From an uncultured Pseudovibrio sp. (GTDB taxonomy: Bacteria > Pseudomonadota > Alphaproteobacteria > Rhizobiales > Stappiaceae), in assembly GCA_947496145.1 (NCBI GenBank), contig CANMBS010000021.1:1-64000 (forward strand): a DNA stretch of 64,000 nucleotides. Direction: 5' to 3'. Made by a program: the position numbers and the translations under genes. Within the stretch, counting starts at the first letter, position 1; the number at the start of each line of letters is the position of its first letter. Shown one piece after another: positions 7,929 through 17,176 of the stretch. The notes beneath the pieces are model-generated. The model was given only the letters and a program-made list of their open reading frames with translations. It did no database searches and had not been told where the DNA came from.

Positions 7929-9008
7929 ATGGCACGTATTGATCTCGACCACATTCGCCACTCTTATCTGCCGAATCCAGCAAGCCCAAGCGACTACGCT
8001 TTGAAGGAAGTTAATCTGACCTTTGAAGATGGCGGTGCTTATGCGCTTCTTGGCTCTTCCGGCTGTGGTAAGACAACTCTTTTGAACATCATCTCCGGTC
8101 TGCTAACCCCATCTGAGGGTGAGCTGCTGTTTGATGGCAAGCCAGTGACGGAGCTTTCGACTGAGGCACGTAACATTGCGCAGGTGTTCCAGTTCCCGGT
8201 CGTTTACGACACCATGTCTGTTTACGACAACTTAGCTTTCCCGCTGCGCAATCGCGGTGTTCCGGCAGCTGAAGTTGATCAGAAGGTCAATGAAATTCTG
8301 CGGATCATTGATCTGGAGAGCAAGGCCAAGCGTAAGGCGCAGGGGCTGACAGCGGATGAGAAGCAGAAGATTTCTCTGGGCCGTGGTCTGGTACGGTCTG
8401 ACACCAACGCGATCTTGTTTGATGAGCCGCTGACCGTGATTGACCCGCACATGAAGTGGGTTCTGCGCTCCCAGCTCAAGCACCTGCATAAGCAGTTTGG
8501 CTTCACCATGGTTTACGTGACCCACGACCAGACGGAGGCGTTGACTTTCGCGGATAAGGTTGTGGTGATGTATGGCGGTGAAGTGGTGCAGATTGGCACG
8601 CCCGATGAGCTGTTCCGCCGCCCGCAGCATACGTTTGTTGGTTACTTCATTGGTTCTCCGGGCATGAACGTTCTGCCGTGTGAGGTGGATGGCACCGTGG
8701 CACGGATCGGGGAACACACTGTTCCTTTGCAGGTGGGTCTTGATCCGAACAAGAGCGCGAAGAAAACCGAGGTGGGCATTCGTCCTGAATTTGTGAAACT
8801 GGGTGGTGCTGGTGAGGGCCTGCCGCTGAAGGTTAACGCTGTTGAAGACATCGGACGCTATCGCATTTTGCGTGGTGAGATGGATGGTGTTGCTCTGAAT
8901 GCCATTGTTGGCGAAGGCGAGAATATTCCGGAAAGTCCGACTGCTCTTTTCGATCGGGCACAGACGAACCTTTATGCCGATAGCTGGCTCGTGAGCGAAG
9001 GAGCCTGA
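7929..9008 (+). CDS. glpT: Glycerol ABC transporter ATP-binding protein GlpT
   Basis: A 359-residue ABC ATPase, partner of GlpS. Walker A is GSSGCGKT (42-49), Walker B AILFDE, and the switch region VTHDQTEA keeps His199. The signature is degenerate: LTADEKQ stands where LSGGQ is expected (about 140-146). Together with GlpS, which has the opposite defect, this predicts a heterodimer with one competent ATP site. ATG at 7929 follows AAGGAGG; the gene starts 10 bases after glpS. This GlpT is unrelated to the glycerol-3-phosphate antiporter of the same name. Confidence 0.92.
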   Translation: MARIDLDHIRHSYLPNPASPSDYALKEVNLTFEDGGAYALLGSSGCGKTTLLNIISGLLTPSEGELLFDGKPVTELSTEARNIAQVFQFPVVYDTMSVYDNLAFPLRNRGVPAAEVDQKVNEILRIIDLESKAKRKAQGLTADEKQKISLGRGLVRSDTNAILFDEPLTVIDPHMKWVLRSQLKHLHKQFGFTMVYVTHDQTEALTFADKVVVMYGGEVVQIGTPDELFRRPQHTFVGYFIGSPGMNVLPCEVDGTVARIGEHTVPLQVGLDPNKSAKKTEVGIRPEFVKLGGAGEGLPLKVNAVEDIGRYRILRGEMDGVALNAIVGEGENIPESPTALFDRAQTNLYADSWLVSEGA

Positions 9009-9012
9009 TTTC

Positions 9013-9900
9013 ATGGAAAAGACTGCAAACAACAAAGCATGGTTTATGGTTCTGCCGGTTCTGGTTCTGGTGGCCTTTACCGCTGTTATTCCGCTGATGA
9101 CCGTCGTGAACTATGCATTTCAGGACAGCTTTGGAAACAATCAGTTCTTCTGGGTTGGACTGGAGTGGTTTCAGGAGTTGCTCGCCTCTGAACGCTTTCA
9201 TGACGCTCTGGTGCGCAATCTGATTTTCTCCTTCACGATCCTTGCCATTGAAATTCCGCTGGGTATCGGGATTGCGCTTTGCATGCCAAAAAAAGGCTGG
9301 GGCGTTCCGGTTTGTCTGGTGCTGATGGCGCTGCCATTGCTGGTGCCGTGGAATGTGGTTGGCACCATCTGGCAGGTGTTTGGCCGTGCGGATATTGGTC
9401 TGCTGGGGTATTTCCTGAATTCACTTGGCATCAACTACAACTATACGCAGGACCCTGTTGCAGCGTGGGCTACTGTGATTGTTATGGATGTGTGGCACTG
9501 GACCAGCCTTGTTGTGTTGCTGTGCTATGCGGGTCTGGTCTCCATTCCAGAGGCGTACTATCAGGCAGCGCGTATTGATGGCGCGTCCCGGTGGGCTGTG
9601 TTCCGTTACATCCAACTGCCAAAGATGCATAGTGTGTTGCTGATTGCGGTTCTGCTGCGCTTCATGGACAGCTTCATGATTTACACCGAGCCGTTTGTGG
9701 TCACAGGTGGCGGACCGGGTAACTCCACGACCTTCCTGAGTATTGACCTTGTGAAGATGGCGATCGGTCAGTTTGACCTTGGGCCAGCTGCTGCGATGTC
9801 GCTCGTCTACTTCCTCATTATCCTGCTGTTCTCGTGGGTGTTTTACACCGTGATGAACAATGCCGGAACTGAGAAGAAACACTACGCAGGCGAGGAGTAA
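9013..9900 (+). CDS. glpP: Glycerol ABC transporter permease GlpP
   Basis: A 295-residue inner-membrane protein with about six hydrophobic segments (first at residues 12-33). The cytoplasmic EAA coupling loop is visible as YYQAARIDGASRWAVFRYI. MalF/UgpA-type binding-protein-dependent permease, four bases after glpT and five before glpQ, so co-translated with both. Confidence 0.93.
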   Translation: MEKTANNKAWFMVLPVLVLVAFTAVIPLMTVVNYAFQDSFGNNQFFWVGLEWFQELLASERFHDALVRNLIFSFTILAIEIPLGIGIALCMPKKGWGVPVCLVLMALPLLVPWNVVGTIWQVFGRADIGLLGYFLNSLGINYNYTQDPVAAWATVIVMDVWHWTSLVVLLCYAGLVSIPEAYYQAARIDGASRWAVFRYIQLPKMHSVLLIAVLLRFMDSFMIYTEPFVVTGGGPGNSTTFLSIDLVKMAIGQFDLGPAAAMSLVYFLIILLFSWVFYTVMNNAGTEKKHYAGEE

Positions 9901-9905
9901 GCACC

Positions 9906-10802
9906 ATGTCGACAACAACCGGAACTGCTGCAATTGAGGGTGGTGTTGCTGCTGGTGGACAGGCTCCACGCAGTCGGGCCCGCGCCAAGGCCACGAGAAC
10001 AGGGAGCCGTTATTCCTTTCTGGTGCCAACCGTTTACATCACGTTTTTGATGTTGCCAATCTACTGGCTCTTTAACATGAGCCTGAAGACCAATCAGGAG
10101 ATCTTAAGCAAATTCACCCTGTGGCCGGATGAGCCGACGCTTGCCAACTATATGGTGATCTTCACAGACCCCAGCTGGTATAGCGGCTACATCAACTCCA
10201 TCACCTATGTGGCGCTCAATACGGTTATCTCCGTGGCGGTTGCTTTGCCAGCAGCCTATGCGTTCTCGCGCTATAAGTTTCTGGGCGATAAGCATCTGTT
10301 CTTCTGGCTGCTGACTAACCGTATGGCACCTCCGGCGGTGTTTGCGCTGCCGTTCTTCCAGCTTTATTCCGCCTTCGGTCTGATCGACACGCACATTGCT
10401 GTAGCTCTTGCGCACTGCTTGTTCAATGTGCCGCTGGCTGTGTGGATTTTGGAAGGCTTTATGTCCGGTGTTCCGAAAGAGATCGACGAGACTGCATATA
10501 TCGATGGCTACTCCTTCCCGAAATTCTTCGGCAAGATCTTCATGCCTCTGATTGCAAGCGGCATCGGTGTGGCGGCGTTCTTCTGCTTTATGTTCTCGTG
10601 GGTTGAGCTGCTGATTGCCCGCACGCTGACAACCACGGCTGCCAAACCGATTGCGGCGACCATGACCCGTACGGTTTCAGCCTCCGGGATGGACTGGGGT
10701 GTGCTTGCGGCGGCAGGGATTCTGACCATTATTCCGGGTGCGCTGGTGATCTATTTTGTACGTAACTACATCGCTAAGGGCTTTGCCCTGGGCCGTGTTT
10801 AA
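9906..10802 (+). CDS. glpQ: Glycerol ABC transporter permease GlpQ
   Basis: A 298-residue MalG/UgpE-type permease. A polar Arg/Gly-rich N-terminal tail of about 38 residues precedes the first membrane span; the EAA-like loop reads KEIDETAYIDGYSFPKFF. Pairs with GlpP to form the channel. Not to be confused with the glycerophosphodiester phosphodiesterase also called GlpQ. Confidence 0.93.
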   Translation: MSTTTGTAAIEGGVAAGGQAPRSRARAKATRTGSRYSFLVPTVYITFLMLPIYWLFNMSLKTNQEILSKFTLWPDEPTLANYMVIFTDPSWYSGYINSITYVALNTVISVAVALPAAYAFSRYKFLGDKHLFFWLLTNRMAPPAVFALPFFQLYSAFGLIDTHIAVALAHCLFNVPLAVWILEGFMSGVPKEIDETAYIDGYSFPKFFGKIFMPLIASGIGVAAFFCFMFSWVELLIARTLTTTAAKPIAATMTRTVSASGMDWGVLAAAGILTIIPGALVIYFVRNYIAKGFALGRV

Positions 10803-10816
10803 CAGGGGAGCGAGGC

Positions 10817-11098
10817 ATGGATTTTTCGTGGATGGCCTGGACGCAGCCGACAGCGATCTTCTTCATCATGATTGCGCTGTTTCTTTCCGGAATGGCGGTT
10901 TGGGAGTGGTTTGTGCCGGGGGGAAGCCCGCGGCATGGCATCTTGAGATTTGAGACAACACGCGGTGACCGCCTGTTTGTCTCGTTGCTGGGCAGTGCGT
11001 TTATCTGCCTGTTCTGGCTTGGGTTTGTTAGTGCAAACCTTTGGTGGGCTCTGTTGGTCTGTGTGGCATATGCGTTTTGCGTGTTCCGCTGGGTTTAG
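10817..11098 (+). CDS. glpU: Small integral membrane protein GlpU (DUF2160)
   Basis: A 93-residue protein with three hydrophobic segments (about 14-33, 55-72, 74-92) around the conserved stretch WFVPGGSPRHGILRFETTRGDR. It matches the predicted small membrane protein that sits between glpQ and glpV in rhizobial glycerol operons. Its function is unknown; position argues for a role in transporter assembly or stability. GGGGAGCGAGGC precedes the ATG. Confidence 0.85.
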   Translation: MDFSWMAWTQPTAIFFIMIALFLSGMAVWEWFVPGGSPRHGILRFETTRGDRLFVSLLGSAFICLFWLGFVSANLWWALLVCVAYAFCVFRWV

Positions 11099-11171
11099 GA
11101 ATGAGCTTTTTTCTTCGCACTGGCGTTGAGGGGACTGCCAGTGCAACAAGTTATAATCGGGAGGAATATAT

Positions 11172-12890
11172 ATGAGACGTCAACTTTTAGCGTCTGTTGG
11201 CTTTGCGGCCATGATCTGTGCTTCCAGCTCTGCATTTGCAGATATGGAAGCTGCGAAAAAATGGGTGAATGACGAGTTCCAGCCTTCTACTCTTTCTCAG
11301 GAAGAGCAATTGAAGGAGATGGACTGGTTCATCAAAGCGGCCCAGCCTTTCAAAGGTATGGAAATCAAAGTGGTTTCTGAAACCATTGCGACCCATGAGT
11401 ACGAAGCTAAGGTTCTTGCAAAAGCATTTACCGAAATCACCGGTATTAAAGTTACTCATGACTTGATCGGTGAGGGTGACGTTGTTGAGAAGCTTCAGAC
11501 CCAGATGCAGTCTGGTGAGAACATCTACGATGCTTACATCAACGACTCCGATCTGATCGGTACTCACGCTCGATACCAGCAGGTTCGTAACCTGACCGAC
11601 TGGATGGCGAATGAAGGTAAAGACGTAACTCTGCCAACTCTGGACATTGAAGACTTCATCGGCAAGTCCTTCACCACTGGTCCAGACGGCAAGCTTTACC
11701 AGCTTCCTGACCAGCAGTTCGCGAACCTTTACTGGTTCCGCTATGACTGGTTCACAAACCCGGAGATCAAAGCTCAGTTTAAAGAGAAATACGGCTACGA
11801 GCTGGGTGTTCCGGTTAACTGGTCTGCTTATGAAGACATTGCTGAGTTCTTCACCAACGACGTGAAAGAAATCAACGGCGAGAAAGTCTATGGCCACATG
11901 GACTACGGGAAGAAAGACCCGTCTCTGGGTTGGCGCTTTACCGATGCGTGGCTCTCCATGGCTGGTGCTGGCGACAAGGGTATCCCGAACGGTCTGCCAG
12001 TTGATGAATGGGGCATTCGCGTAAATGGCTGTTCCCCAGCTGGTTCTTCCGTTGAGCGCGGTGGTGCAACCGATGGTCCCGCAGCGGTTTACTCCATCAC
12101 CAAGTACATTGAGTGGCTGAAGAAGTACGCTCCGGCTGAAGCTCCGGGCATGGTGTTCTCTGAAGCTGGTCCGGTTCCGGCACAAGGTTCTGTTGCTCAG
12201 CAGATCTTCTGGTACACCGCCTTCACTGCAGACATGGTGAAAGACGGTATTCCGGTTGTGAATGCAGACGGTACTCCTAAGTGGCGTATGGCTCCTTCTC
12301 CAAAGGGTGCTTACTGGGAAGAAGGCATGAAGCTGGGTTATCAGGACGCTGGTTCCTGGACCCTGATGAAGTCTACTCCGGAAGATCGTGCAAAAGCTGC
12401 ATGGCTTTACGCTCAGTTCACCGTTGCAAAGACAACTTCTCTGAAGAAGTCTCACGTTGGTCTGACCTTCGTGCGTGACAGTGACGTCCGCGACGCATCC
12501 TTCACCGAGCGCGCACCTAAGCTGGGTGGTCTGGTTGAATTCTACCGTTCACCAGCGCGTGTACAGTGGACCCCAACCGGTACCAACGTTCCTGATTATC
12601 CAAAGCTGGCTCAGCTGTGGTGGCAGAACATTGGTGACGCATCCTCCGGCGCAAAAACGCCTCAGGAAGCTATGACTGCTCTTGCAGCTGCTCAGGACAA
12701 AGTTCTGAAGCGTCTTGAGCGTGCTGGTGTTCAGGGTGAGTGTGGTCCTAAGCTCAATGAAGTTAAGGATCGCGATTACTGGCTGAACCAGCCGGGTGCA
12801 CCTAAAGCCAAACTGGCAAACGAAAAACCAACTCCGGTCACCGTTGACTACGACGAGCTGATCAAGAGCTGGGCTGACGCTTCCAAGTAA
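11172..12890 (+). CDS. glpV: Glycerol ABC transporter periplasmic binding protein GlpV
   Basis: A 572-residue extracellular solute-binding protein with a signal peptide (residues 1-23, cleavage after SSSAFA) and a family 1-type two-lobe fold (VSETIATHEYEAKVLAKAFTEITGIKV marks the first lobe). It is larger than typical sugar-binding proteins, as known for this glycerol system. RBS GGGAGGAATATAT; last gene of the operon, followed by a strong terminator. Codon choice is strongly biased (GGT, CTG, CGT), consistent with high expression of the binding protein. Confidence 0.93.
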   Translation: MRRQLLASVGFAAMICASSSAFADMEAAKKWVNDEFQPSTLSQEEQLKEMDWFIKAAQPFKGMEIKVVSETIATHEYEAKVLAKAFTEITGIKVTHDLIGEGDVVEKLQTQMQSGENIYDAYINDSDLIGTHARYQQVRNLTDWMANEGKDVTLPTLDIEDFIGKSFTTGPDGKLYQLPDQQFANLYWFRYDWFTNPEIKAQFKEKYGYELGVPVNWSAYEDIAEFFTNDVKEINGEKVYGHMDYGKKDPSLGWRFTDAWLSMAGAGDKGIPNGLPVDEWGIRVNGCSPAGSSVERGGATDGPAAVYSITKYIEWLKKYAPAEAPGMVFSEAGPVPAQGSVAQQIFWYTAFTADMVKDGIPVVNADGTPKWRMAPSPKGAYWEEGMKLGYQDAGSWTLMKSTPEDRAKAAWLYAQFTVAKTTSLKKSHVGLTFVRDSDVRDASFTERAPKLGGLVEFYRSPARVQWTPTGTNVPDYPKLAQLWWQNIGDASSGAKTPQEAMTALAAAQDKVLKRLERAGVQGECGPKLNEVKDRDYWLNQPGAPKAKLANEKPTPVTVDYDELIKSWADASK

Positions 12891-12917
12891 GCGTTGTTTT
12901 CGGGCGTTTCCTTGTTC

Positions 12918-12946
12918 GAGAACCGGTATCCACTTTTCGGGGATAC
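12918..12946 (+). repeat. Partial copy of a dispersed intergenic repeat
   Basis: GAACCGGTATCCACTTTTC and the following GGGGATAC resemble the second hairpin of the 100-bp element at 17384-17486 and 42409-42510 (there GAAAACCGGTGTCCACTTTTC, then AGAGATAC). A weaker relative occurs at 28133-28162. These may be diverged remnants of the same element family. Confidence 0.45.
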
Positions 12947-12965
12947 ACTTCCAGGACTAAACGAG

Positions 12966-12997
12966 AAACCCGGTGTCGTAAGGCGCCGGGTTTTTTG
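12966..12997 (+). terminator. Terminator of the glp operon
   Basis: AAACCCGG...CGCCGGGTT followed by six T, 76 bases after the glpV stop. Confidence 0.9.
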
Positions 12998-13226
12998 TTT
13001 TGGGATGAAGATTTGCTCACTTTAGAGGCATAAGTGTGCCTTATATTGTACGGTAAGGTAACTAAAAGCAGCATATAGCGCACTATTAAATGGAAATATA
13101 AAACTCATAAGGTGCATTTTTAAAAATTTTCGTGCATTAGATATCACGTCTATAATAAATTCCGTAACCAATATGGTTTATATATATAGGTATTCGTACC
13201 TTTTGAGTTACGGGTGAGGGTTAGTG

Positions 13227-13688
13227 ATGAGAAACGTCAAGGCTACCATAAGGCGCAGAAATGCCGAGCTAATTGATTTTGCAAATACGATAATGAGCAA
13301 TGCACCAGATCGTCGTGGATGGATTGAGCGATTTCGATTGGCTTTGGGGATGAGCATCACTGACCTAGCCGAACTTGTAGGCGTCTCTAGGCCCTCGATT
13401 TCGAGAATGGAGTATCGAGAAAAAGAGGGCTCTATCACTATCAAGCAGCTTGATAAAGTCGCTGACGCCATGGGTGGGAAACTTGTTTATGCAATTGTTC
13501 CTGCCGAAGGGACGATGAAAGATATCGTGATGAAACAAGCACGAAAGAAAGCCAGGCGGATCATTAAGCGAACGAGAGCACACATGGCTCTTGAATCACA
13601 GTCTGAAGGGCTACAAAGTCAAGAGGAGGCGATTGAGGAGCTTGCTGAAGAGTTGGTAAGAGAAATGGCACGTGGCTTCTGGAAATGA
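13227..13688 (+). CDS. HTH protein of the mobile mystery protein A family (Fic partner)
   Basis: A 153-residue protein whose residues about 33-92 form an Xre-type helix-turn-helix (MSITDLAELVGVSRPSISRMEYREKEGSITIKQLDKVADAMGG). The N-terminal helix and the sequence around the HTH match the family called mobile mystery protein A, which is found paired with a Fic-domain protein B, as here. The C-terminal third is charged and helical (EEAIEELAEELVREMARG), plausibly an interaction tail. Its stop codon overlaps the start of the Fic gene by four bases (ATGA). By analogy with Fic toxin-antitoxin pairs it may be regulator and antitoxin; that is inference. GTG at 13224 is an alternative start. The upstream 200 bases are AT-rich, unlike the glp region. 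Confidence 0.8.
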   Translation: MRNVKATIRRRNAELIDFANTIMSNAPDRRGWIERFRLALGMSITDLAELVGVSRPSISRMEYREKEGSITIKQLDKVADAMGGKLVYAIVPAEGTMKDIVMKQARKKARRIIKRTRAHMALESQSEGLQSQEEAIEELAEELVREMARGFWK

Positions 13689-14290
13689 CAGGTATTCTAA
13701 ACCAGCCAGAGGGTGCAACTCCTCTGACTGCTGATGAGCTTCAAGGACTGAAAGCCCGTGGGGTAACGACGCATGGAGAGCTTAATGAAGTTGAAGCCAT
13801 CAATATCGAACAAGGGCTTAGGTGGCTTGAACAGCGACCGAAAAAATTTGATCTCTTAATTGATGAAGCCGCAAAAGAGGTTCACCGGCGTTTATTTGGT
13901 GAGGTCTGGACTTGGGCAGGTGAATATCGTTTGACTGAGAAGAACATTGGCGTTGAGGTTTGGCGTATCCCAACAGAGATGCGATGCTGCTTGGATGATG
14001 CAAAGGTTTGGCTAAAAGATGAGGTCTACAAGCCAGTTGAGGCAGTCGCTCGTTTTCATCACCGTCTTGTCAGTATCCATCCATTTCCAAATGGGAATGG
14101 TCGGTGGTCTCGAATTATGTCAGATGAGTTGCTGCGGCTAATTGATGACGATCTTTTTCTCGACTGGTCAGATGGAGGAAGTCTTCAGAACGAGAGTGAC
14201 TATCGTCGTTGTTACATTGATGCTCTTCGTTCTGCTGATCGACATGACTTTGATCCCTTGATTGAGTTTGTAGCTGCCTCAATGTCATGA
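13685..14290 (+). CDS. Fic-domain protein (mobile mystery protein B family)
   Basis: A 201-residue protein with the Fic core motif HPFPNGNGR at residues 132-140, continuing WSR, an intact HPFx[D/E/N]GNGRxxR. Fic enzymes transfer AMP or other phosphate-linked groups from nucleotides to target hydroxyls; the His is the catalytic base. The second residue-rich element, EVWTWAGEYRLTEKN, matches the flap region that docks the target. I do not find a clean S/T-x3-E-G/N inhibitory helix in this protein or in its partner, so how the enzyme is restrained is unclear. Overlaps gene A by four bases, so translation is coupled. Confidence 0.88.
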   Translation: MTGILNQPEGATPLTADELQGLKARGVTTHGELNEVEAINIEQGLRWLEQRPKKFDLLIDEAAKEVHRRLFGEVWTWAGEYRLTEKNIGVEVWRIPTEMRCCLDDAKVWLKDEVYKPVEAVARFHHRLVSIHPFPNGNGRWSRIMSDELLRLIDDDLFLDWSDGGSLQNESDYRRCYIDALRSADRHDFDPLIEFVAASMS

Positions 14291-14421
14291 ATGTTGTTGT
14301 TCCCTCTAACAATGTGTTCACGTAGGAGGATGACATTGTCAGAGTGATTTTTTGTCCTTTGGTTGTGGCGTGGTAGGTAGATCTTGCGATGACTTGGTCG
14401 GATTGAAAGGAGGCTGCTGCT

Positions 14422-14808
14422 GTGAAGTGCCTACGTATCTATGCAACGCCGGATGGGGAATCGCATTTCGATGAAATTGAGATACCGACCAATCAGGTGT
14501 CGGTGCATCCTGATGCTGTGCCGTTTGATATGACTGCCAGCTATCCGGCTTCACGCGTCCGCATTATCCGTATTCCGGCTGGGATGCGCCAAGTGGAATG
14601 GCATACGGTTCCTGATCGGTGTTTGACTGTGCGGCTTGATGGGGCGGTTGAGTATGAGACCAGTGATGGTGAGGTTCGTACCGTCGAGGCTGGGGAGTTT
14701 TTGATGATTGAGGATACGCACGGCAAAGGCCATCTTTCGCGTCATTCTCAGGAGGCTCAGACCGTGATCTGGATTTCTTTGCCTAATGGGTTGGAGGAGC
14801 CGGCTTAA
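14422..14808 (+). CDS. Small cupin-domain protein
   Basis: A 128-residue protein with a single cupin barrel: RIIRIPAGMRQVEWHTVPDRCLTVRLDGAVEYETSDGEVRTVEAGEFLMIEDTHGKGH is split across the two cupin motifs. His in EWHTVP and His residues in DTHGKGH could bind a metal. GTG start at 14422 follows a strong AAAGGAGG. Function unknown; such proteins range from epimerases to sensors. Single gene between the Fic pair and the beta-oxidation enzyme. Confidence 0.75.
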   Translation: MKCLRIYATPDGESHFDEIEIPTNQVSVHPDAVPFDMTASYPASRVRIIRIPAGMRQVEWHTVPDRCLTVRLDGAVEYETSDGEVRTVEAGEFLMIEDTHGKGHLSRHSQEAQTVIWISLPNGLEEPA

Positions 14809-14957
14809 GCGGTGAGGTTCGCTGTGTTTTATTGCTTCTAATTCCGCATATTGGAATTGTATTTTACAACTGGAATTCCTGCCGCGCCCTGCTAAACTAC
14901 GTGGAATTGCGAATGATAGTGCGGCGCGGGAGTGCGCTTTGCCTCAGGGAGTTTCGA

Positions 14958-17111
14958 GTGTCTTCTTCTTTTAAATCATCTGGACGGGTTTCCTATGAAT
15001 TGCGCGGTGATATTGCGGTTATGACCGTGAGCAATGCGCCGGTGAATGCGTTGTCGCTGGCTATCCGGCAGGATCTGACCGCGTGCATCAAGCAGTTTGA
15101 GGAAGACGACGCGGCGAAAGCTGCGGTGATTGTGGGGGAAGGCAAGGTTTTCATTGCCGGGGCGGATATTCGTGAGTTCAAGCGGCCTGCAACGGAACCG
15201 CATTTGCCTGATGTGATTGACCAAATTGAATCCTGCTCCAAACCTGTGATTGCGGCCATTCATGGTGTTGCACTGGGCGGCGGGCTTGAGGTTGCGCTGG
15301 GCTGTCATTTCCGTGTTGGAGTGCCGGGGGCCAAGGTTGGTTTGCCGGAGGTGCATCTGGGTATTATTCCGGGTGCTGGTGGCACGCAGCGTTTGCCTCG
15401 TCTGGCTGGTTTTGAAAAGGCGCTTGAGATGATCCCGAGTGGTGCGCCGATTGGCGTCGAGGCTGCGAAAACGGCTGGTATTCTGGATGAGGTGAGTGAG
15501 GAGGCTGATGCGGTTGCAGCCGGACTGGCATTTGCGCGGTCTGTGATTGATAACGGAACGGCGCTGCGCCGCTCTTCTGAGATTGCGGTTCCTGCTGTTG
15601 ACCCGAAAGTGTTTGCTGATGCGAAAGCGGCTGTTACCAGGCGGGCGCGGGGGCAGAGGTCACCTGTTGCTTGTGTTGAGGCGATTGAAATTGCCAGCCA
15701 GACCAGTTTTGCAGATGGGATGGCGAAAGAGCGTGAGATGTTTATGGAGCTGAAAACCTCCGCTCAACACCGTGCTCTGGCGCATGCCTTCTTTTCTGAT
15801 CGTGCTTTGAGTAAACTGCCAGAGATCGAGGGCATTGCTGCACGCCAGCTTAAATCCATCGGTGTGATTGGTGGTGGCACCATGGGGGCAGGCATTGCAA
15901 CTGGTGCTTTGATGAATGGCCTGTCTGTTACGTTGATTGAGCGGGACGATGATGCTCTGGGTCGAGCCAAAGCGACCATTGCGAAGAATACAGGCGGTGC
16001 CGTTAAGAAGGGCAAGCTTTCAGCAGAGCAGGAACAGCGGATTTTCGAGGAAGCTCTGGTTCTGAGCACGGATTATGCATCTCTGTCGGATGTTGATCTG
16101 GTGGTGGAAGCGGTGTTTGAAGATATTGAGGTGAAGAAGCAAGTCTTCGAGAAGCTGGATGAGGTTTGTAAGGATGGTGCTGTTTTAGCAACCAATACGT
16201 CTTATCTGGATGTGAACGCGATTGCTGCTGTCACCAAGCGCCCGCAGGACGTGATTGGCCTGCATTTCTTCTCACCAGCGCACATCATGAAACTGCTGGA
16301 AGTGGTGGTTGCGGACAAGACGGCTCCTGATGTGATTGCGACTGGATTTCAGCTTGGCAAGATCATGCGCAAGGTAGCAGTGCGGGCTGGTGTGTGTGAT
16401 GGCTTTATCGGCAACCGCATTCTGGCGACTTATCGTGCAGCAGCGGATGCGATTGTGGTGGATGCCTCCTCTCCGTTTGAGGTGGACGAGGTGATGCTGG
16501 AGTTTGGTTTCCCGATGGGGCCGTATGCGGTGTCAGATCTGGCTGGGTTGGATATTGGCTGGGCAACTCGTAAACGCAAGGCACCAACTCGTGATCCACA
16601 TGAGCGTTATTTCACCTTTGCAGACCGCATGTGTGAGCAAGGCTGGTTTGGACAAAAAACGGGCAAGGGCTACTACGTTTATGAGGAGGGGGCACGAAAA
16701 GGTGTGCCGAACCCTGCTGTGCTTGAAATTGTTACAGAAGAACGCAAAGAAAAGCAGATCAACGCAAAAAAACTCGAAAAAACGCAAATCCTCGCACGTT
16801 ACATGGCAGCCATGGTGAATGAGGCTGCCAAGGTGGTTGAGGAAGGTATTGCACTGCGCCCGCTGGACGTGGATATGACGCTGATTTACGGCTATGGCTT
16901 TCCGCGCTGGCGTGGTGGGCCTATGCAGTATGCTGATGAAGTGGGTCTTGAGACAATTCTCAATAATATCAAAGAGAACGCTAAGGAAGATGCTTATTTC
17001 TGGCAGCCTGCAAAACTGCTGGAACAGCTGGTTGCGACGGGGCGGACCTTTGCGGATTTGAATGCGGCGCAGGGGAATAACTCTGCGACGAAAGCGCACG
17101 AAAGCGCTTGA
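14958..17111 (+). CDS. Bifunctional enoyl-CoA hydratase / 3-hydroxyacyl-CoA dehydrogenase
   Basis: A FadB/FadJ-type fatty-acid beta-oxidation protein of about 717 residues. The N-terminal crotonase domain has the oxyanion-hole segments FIAGADIREF and GVALGGGLEVAL and the catalytic Glu stretch LPEVHLGIIPGAGG. The dehydrogenase domain begins with the NAD-binding IGVIGGGTMGAGIA and has the catalytic His in LHFFSPAHIMKLLEVV; the C-terminal dehydrogenase module ends with YGYGFPRWRGGPM. Hydrates trans-2-enoyl-CoA and oxidises the L-3-hydroxyacyl-CoA. GTG at 14958 is chosen (CAGGGA upstream, alignment starts soon after); upstream in-frame starts add unrelated residues. No thiolase gene is adjacent, so the partner lies elsewhere. 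Confidence 0.93.
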   Translation: MSSSFKSSGRVSYELRGDIAVMTVSNAPVNALSLAIRQDLTACIKQFEEDDAAKAAVIVGEGKVFIAGADIREFKRPATEPHLPDVIDQIESCSKPVIAAIHGVALGGGLEVALGCHFRVGVPGAKVGLPEVHLGIIPGAGGTQRLPRLAGFEKALEMIPSGAPIGVEAAKTAGILDEVSEEADAVAAGLAFARSVIDNGTALRRSSEIAVPAVDPKVFADAKAAVTRRARGQRSPVACVEAIEIASQTSFADGMAKEREMFMELKTSAQHRALAHAFFSDRALSKLPEIEGIAARQLKSIGVIGGGTMGAGIATGALMNGLSVTLIERDDDALGRAKATIAKNTGGAVKKGKLSAEQEQRIFEEALVLSTDYASLSDVDLVVEAVFEDIEVKKQVFEKLDEVCKDGAVLATNTSYLDVNAIAAVTKRPQDVIGLHFFSPAHIMKLLEVVVADKTAPDVIATGFQLGKIMRKVAVRAGVCDGFIGNRILATYRAAADAIVVDASSPFEVDEVMLEFGFPMGPYAVSDLAGLDIGWATRKRKAPTRDPHERYFTFADRMCEQGWFGQKTGKGYYVYEEGARKGVPNPAVLEIVTEERKEKQINAKKLEKTQILARYMAAMVNEAAKVVEEGIALRPLDVDMTLIYGYGFPRWRGGPMQYADEVGLETILNNIKENAKEDAYFWQPAKLLEQLVATGRTFADLNAAQGNNSATKAHESA

Positions 17112-17176
17112 TTTTGTAGTTCTGTATCGCCATCTTCAATTTATGTGCCGTTGTGGCAAGCAAAATGGAGATGGTG

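Noticed and set aside
11187-12455. A 422-codon open frame antisense to glpV
   Set aside because: Shadow of strongly biased glpV codons; no family features.
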